From contig JBBQGM010000106.1 in the NCBI GenBank assembly GCA_038322995.1, positions 1 through 13,698 on the forward strand: a stretch of DNA of 13,698 nucleotides, given 5' to 3'. Every line of letters begins with the position of its first letter. Position 1 is the first letter of the stretch. The stretch comes from QHXQ01 sp038322995. Its GTDB lineage: Bacteria; Acidobacteriota; Blastocatellia; Pyrinomonadales; Pyrinomonadaceae. Of the stretch, positions 13,348 through 13,698 are shown piece by piece. The notes below the pieces were generated by a model. The model did not search any database. It had not been told where the DNA came from and saw only the letters and a list, made by a program, of their open reading frames with translations. The translations under genes and the position numbers were made by a program.

Positions 13348-13698
13348 ATGAGTACCGTCATAGATACGCCGCCGCCTGCGCACAGCGAGAAGCACCACGA
13401 AGAGGTCGAGACCGTCACCATTCGCTTCGCGGGCGATTCGGGCGACGGCATGCAACTCACCGGCACGCAGTTCACCAACACTTCGGCCGTGCTGGGCAAC
13501 GACATCTCGACGCTGCCGGATTTCCCCGCCGAGATTCGCGCGCCCGCCGGCAGCTTACCCGGCGTCTCCGGCTTCCAGTTGAACTTCTCTTCACAGGACA
13601 TACGCACGCCCGGCGATCAGCCGAACGTGCTGGTGGCGATGAACCCGGCCGCGCTCAAAGTTAACTTGAGCGATTTGGAAGAGGGCGGCACGATCATC
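13348..13698 (+). CDS. korA: 2-oxoacid:acceptor oxidoreductase subunit alpha (KorA-type), N-terminal part; runs off the window
   Basis: The 117 visible residues have a short charged leader, then TIRFAGDSGDGMQLTGTQFTNTSAVLGND and FPAEIRAPAGSLPGVSGFQLNFSS, ending NVLVAMNPAALKVNLSDLEEGGTII. This is the gamma-type domain found N-terminal in fused alpha subunits of 2-oxoglutarate (or other 2-oxoacid):ferredoxin oxidoreductases. Those enzymes decarboxylate 2-oxoacids to acyl-CoA and pass electrons to ferredoxin, e.g. in the TCA cycle. The thiamine-diphosphate beta subunit would be expected just downstream, outside the window. An in-frame TAA at 13336 forces the start at ATG 13348. The nearest AAGGA is about 16 nt upstream, so the ribosome site is weak. 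Substrate specificity is not decided by this part. Confidence 0.9.
   Translation, partial: MSTVIDTPPPAHSEKHHEEVETVTIRFAGDSGDGMQLTGTQFTNTSAVLGNDISTLPDFPAEIRAPAGSLPGVSGFQLNFSSQDIRTPGDQPNVLVAMNPAALKVNLSDLEEGGTII

Overview
This GC-rich window (roughly 60% GC by eye) reads as ordinary chromosome from a free-living bacterium, most likely an acidobacterium. That placement is an inference from gene content: a secreted M1-type peptidase carrying an N-terminal carboxypeptidase-regulatory-like domain, a bactofilin, a CHAT-domain protein, and a fused KorA-type 2-oxoacid:acceptor oxidoreductase subunit. There is no rRNA, tRNA, transposase, phage gene or CRISPR array. Intergenic spacers are short, and several hold inverted repeats built from short repeated words.

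Layout. The left edge holds the last 54 codons of a CHAT-domain protein (+), then a perfect 17-bp terminator hairpin. Two separately promoted minus-strand genes follow: a bactofilin (293-1027) and a secreted M1 metallopeptidase-like protein (1226-4009), separated by a long inverted repeat that overlaps the peptidase stop codon. A 481-bp spacer carries the peptidase promoter, an orphan minus-strand terminator that no visible gene uses, and the ttcA promoter. ttcA (+, tRNA C32 2-thiolation) converges with a glutamine-dependent nadE (-). Upstream of nadE lies a period-8 repeat, then a translationally coupled hyuA-hyuB pair (-, ATP-dependent cyclic-amide hydrolase family). Divergent from hyuA is a MerR/TipA-type regulator (+). 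It has a textbook 19-bp-spacer promoter with a dyad operator, and an internal perfect Shine-Dalgarno that should produce the ligand-binding domain alone. A Gfo/Idh/MocA oxidoreductase (-) and the first 117 codons of a korA-like gene (+) close the window.

How the genes work together. Apart from hyuA/hyuB the genes look like independent units of housekeeping or cell-envelope function: tRNA modification, NAD synthesis, central 2-oxoacid metabolism, cytoskeleton and secreted proteolysis. No multi-gene defence or biosynthetic system is visible.

The parts most worth a second look are non-coding or regulatory: (i) the internal translation start in the TipA-like gene; (ii) four intergenic repeats with the same architecture (7-11-nt near-repeated words, mostly folded into inverted repeats) but different sequences; (iii) the orphan terminator, which implies an unannotated minus-strand transcript; and (iv) a likely leaderless nadE mRNA.
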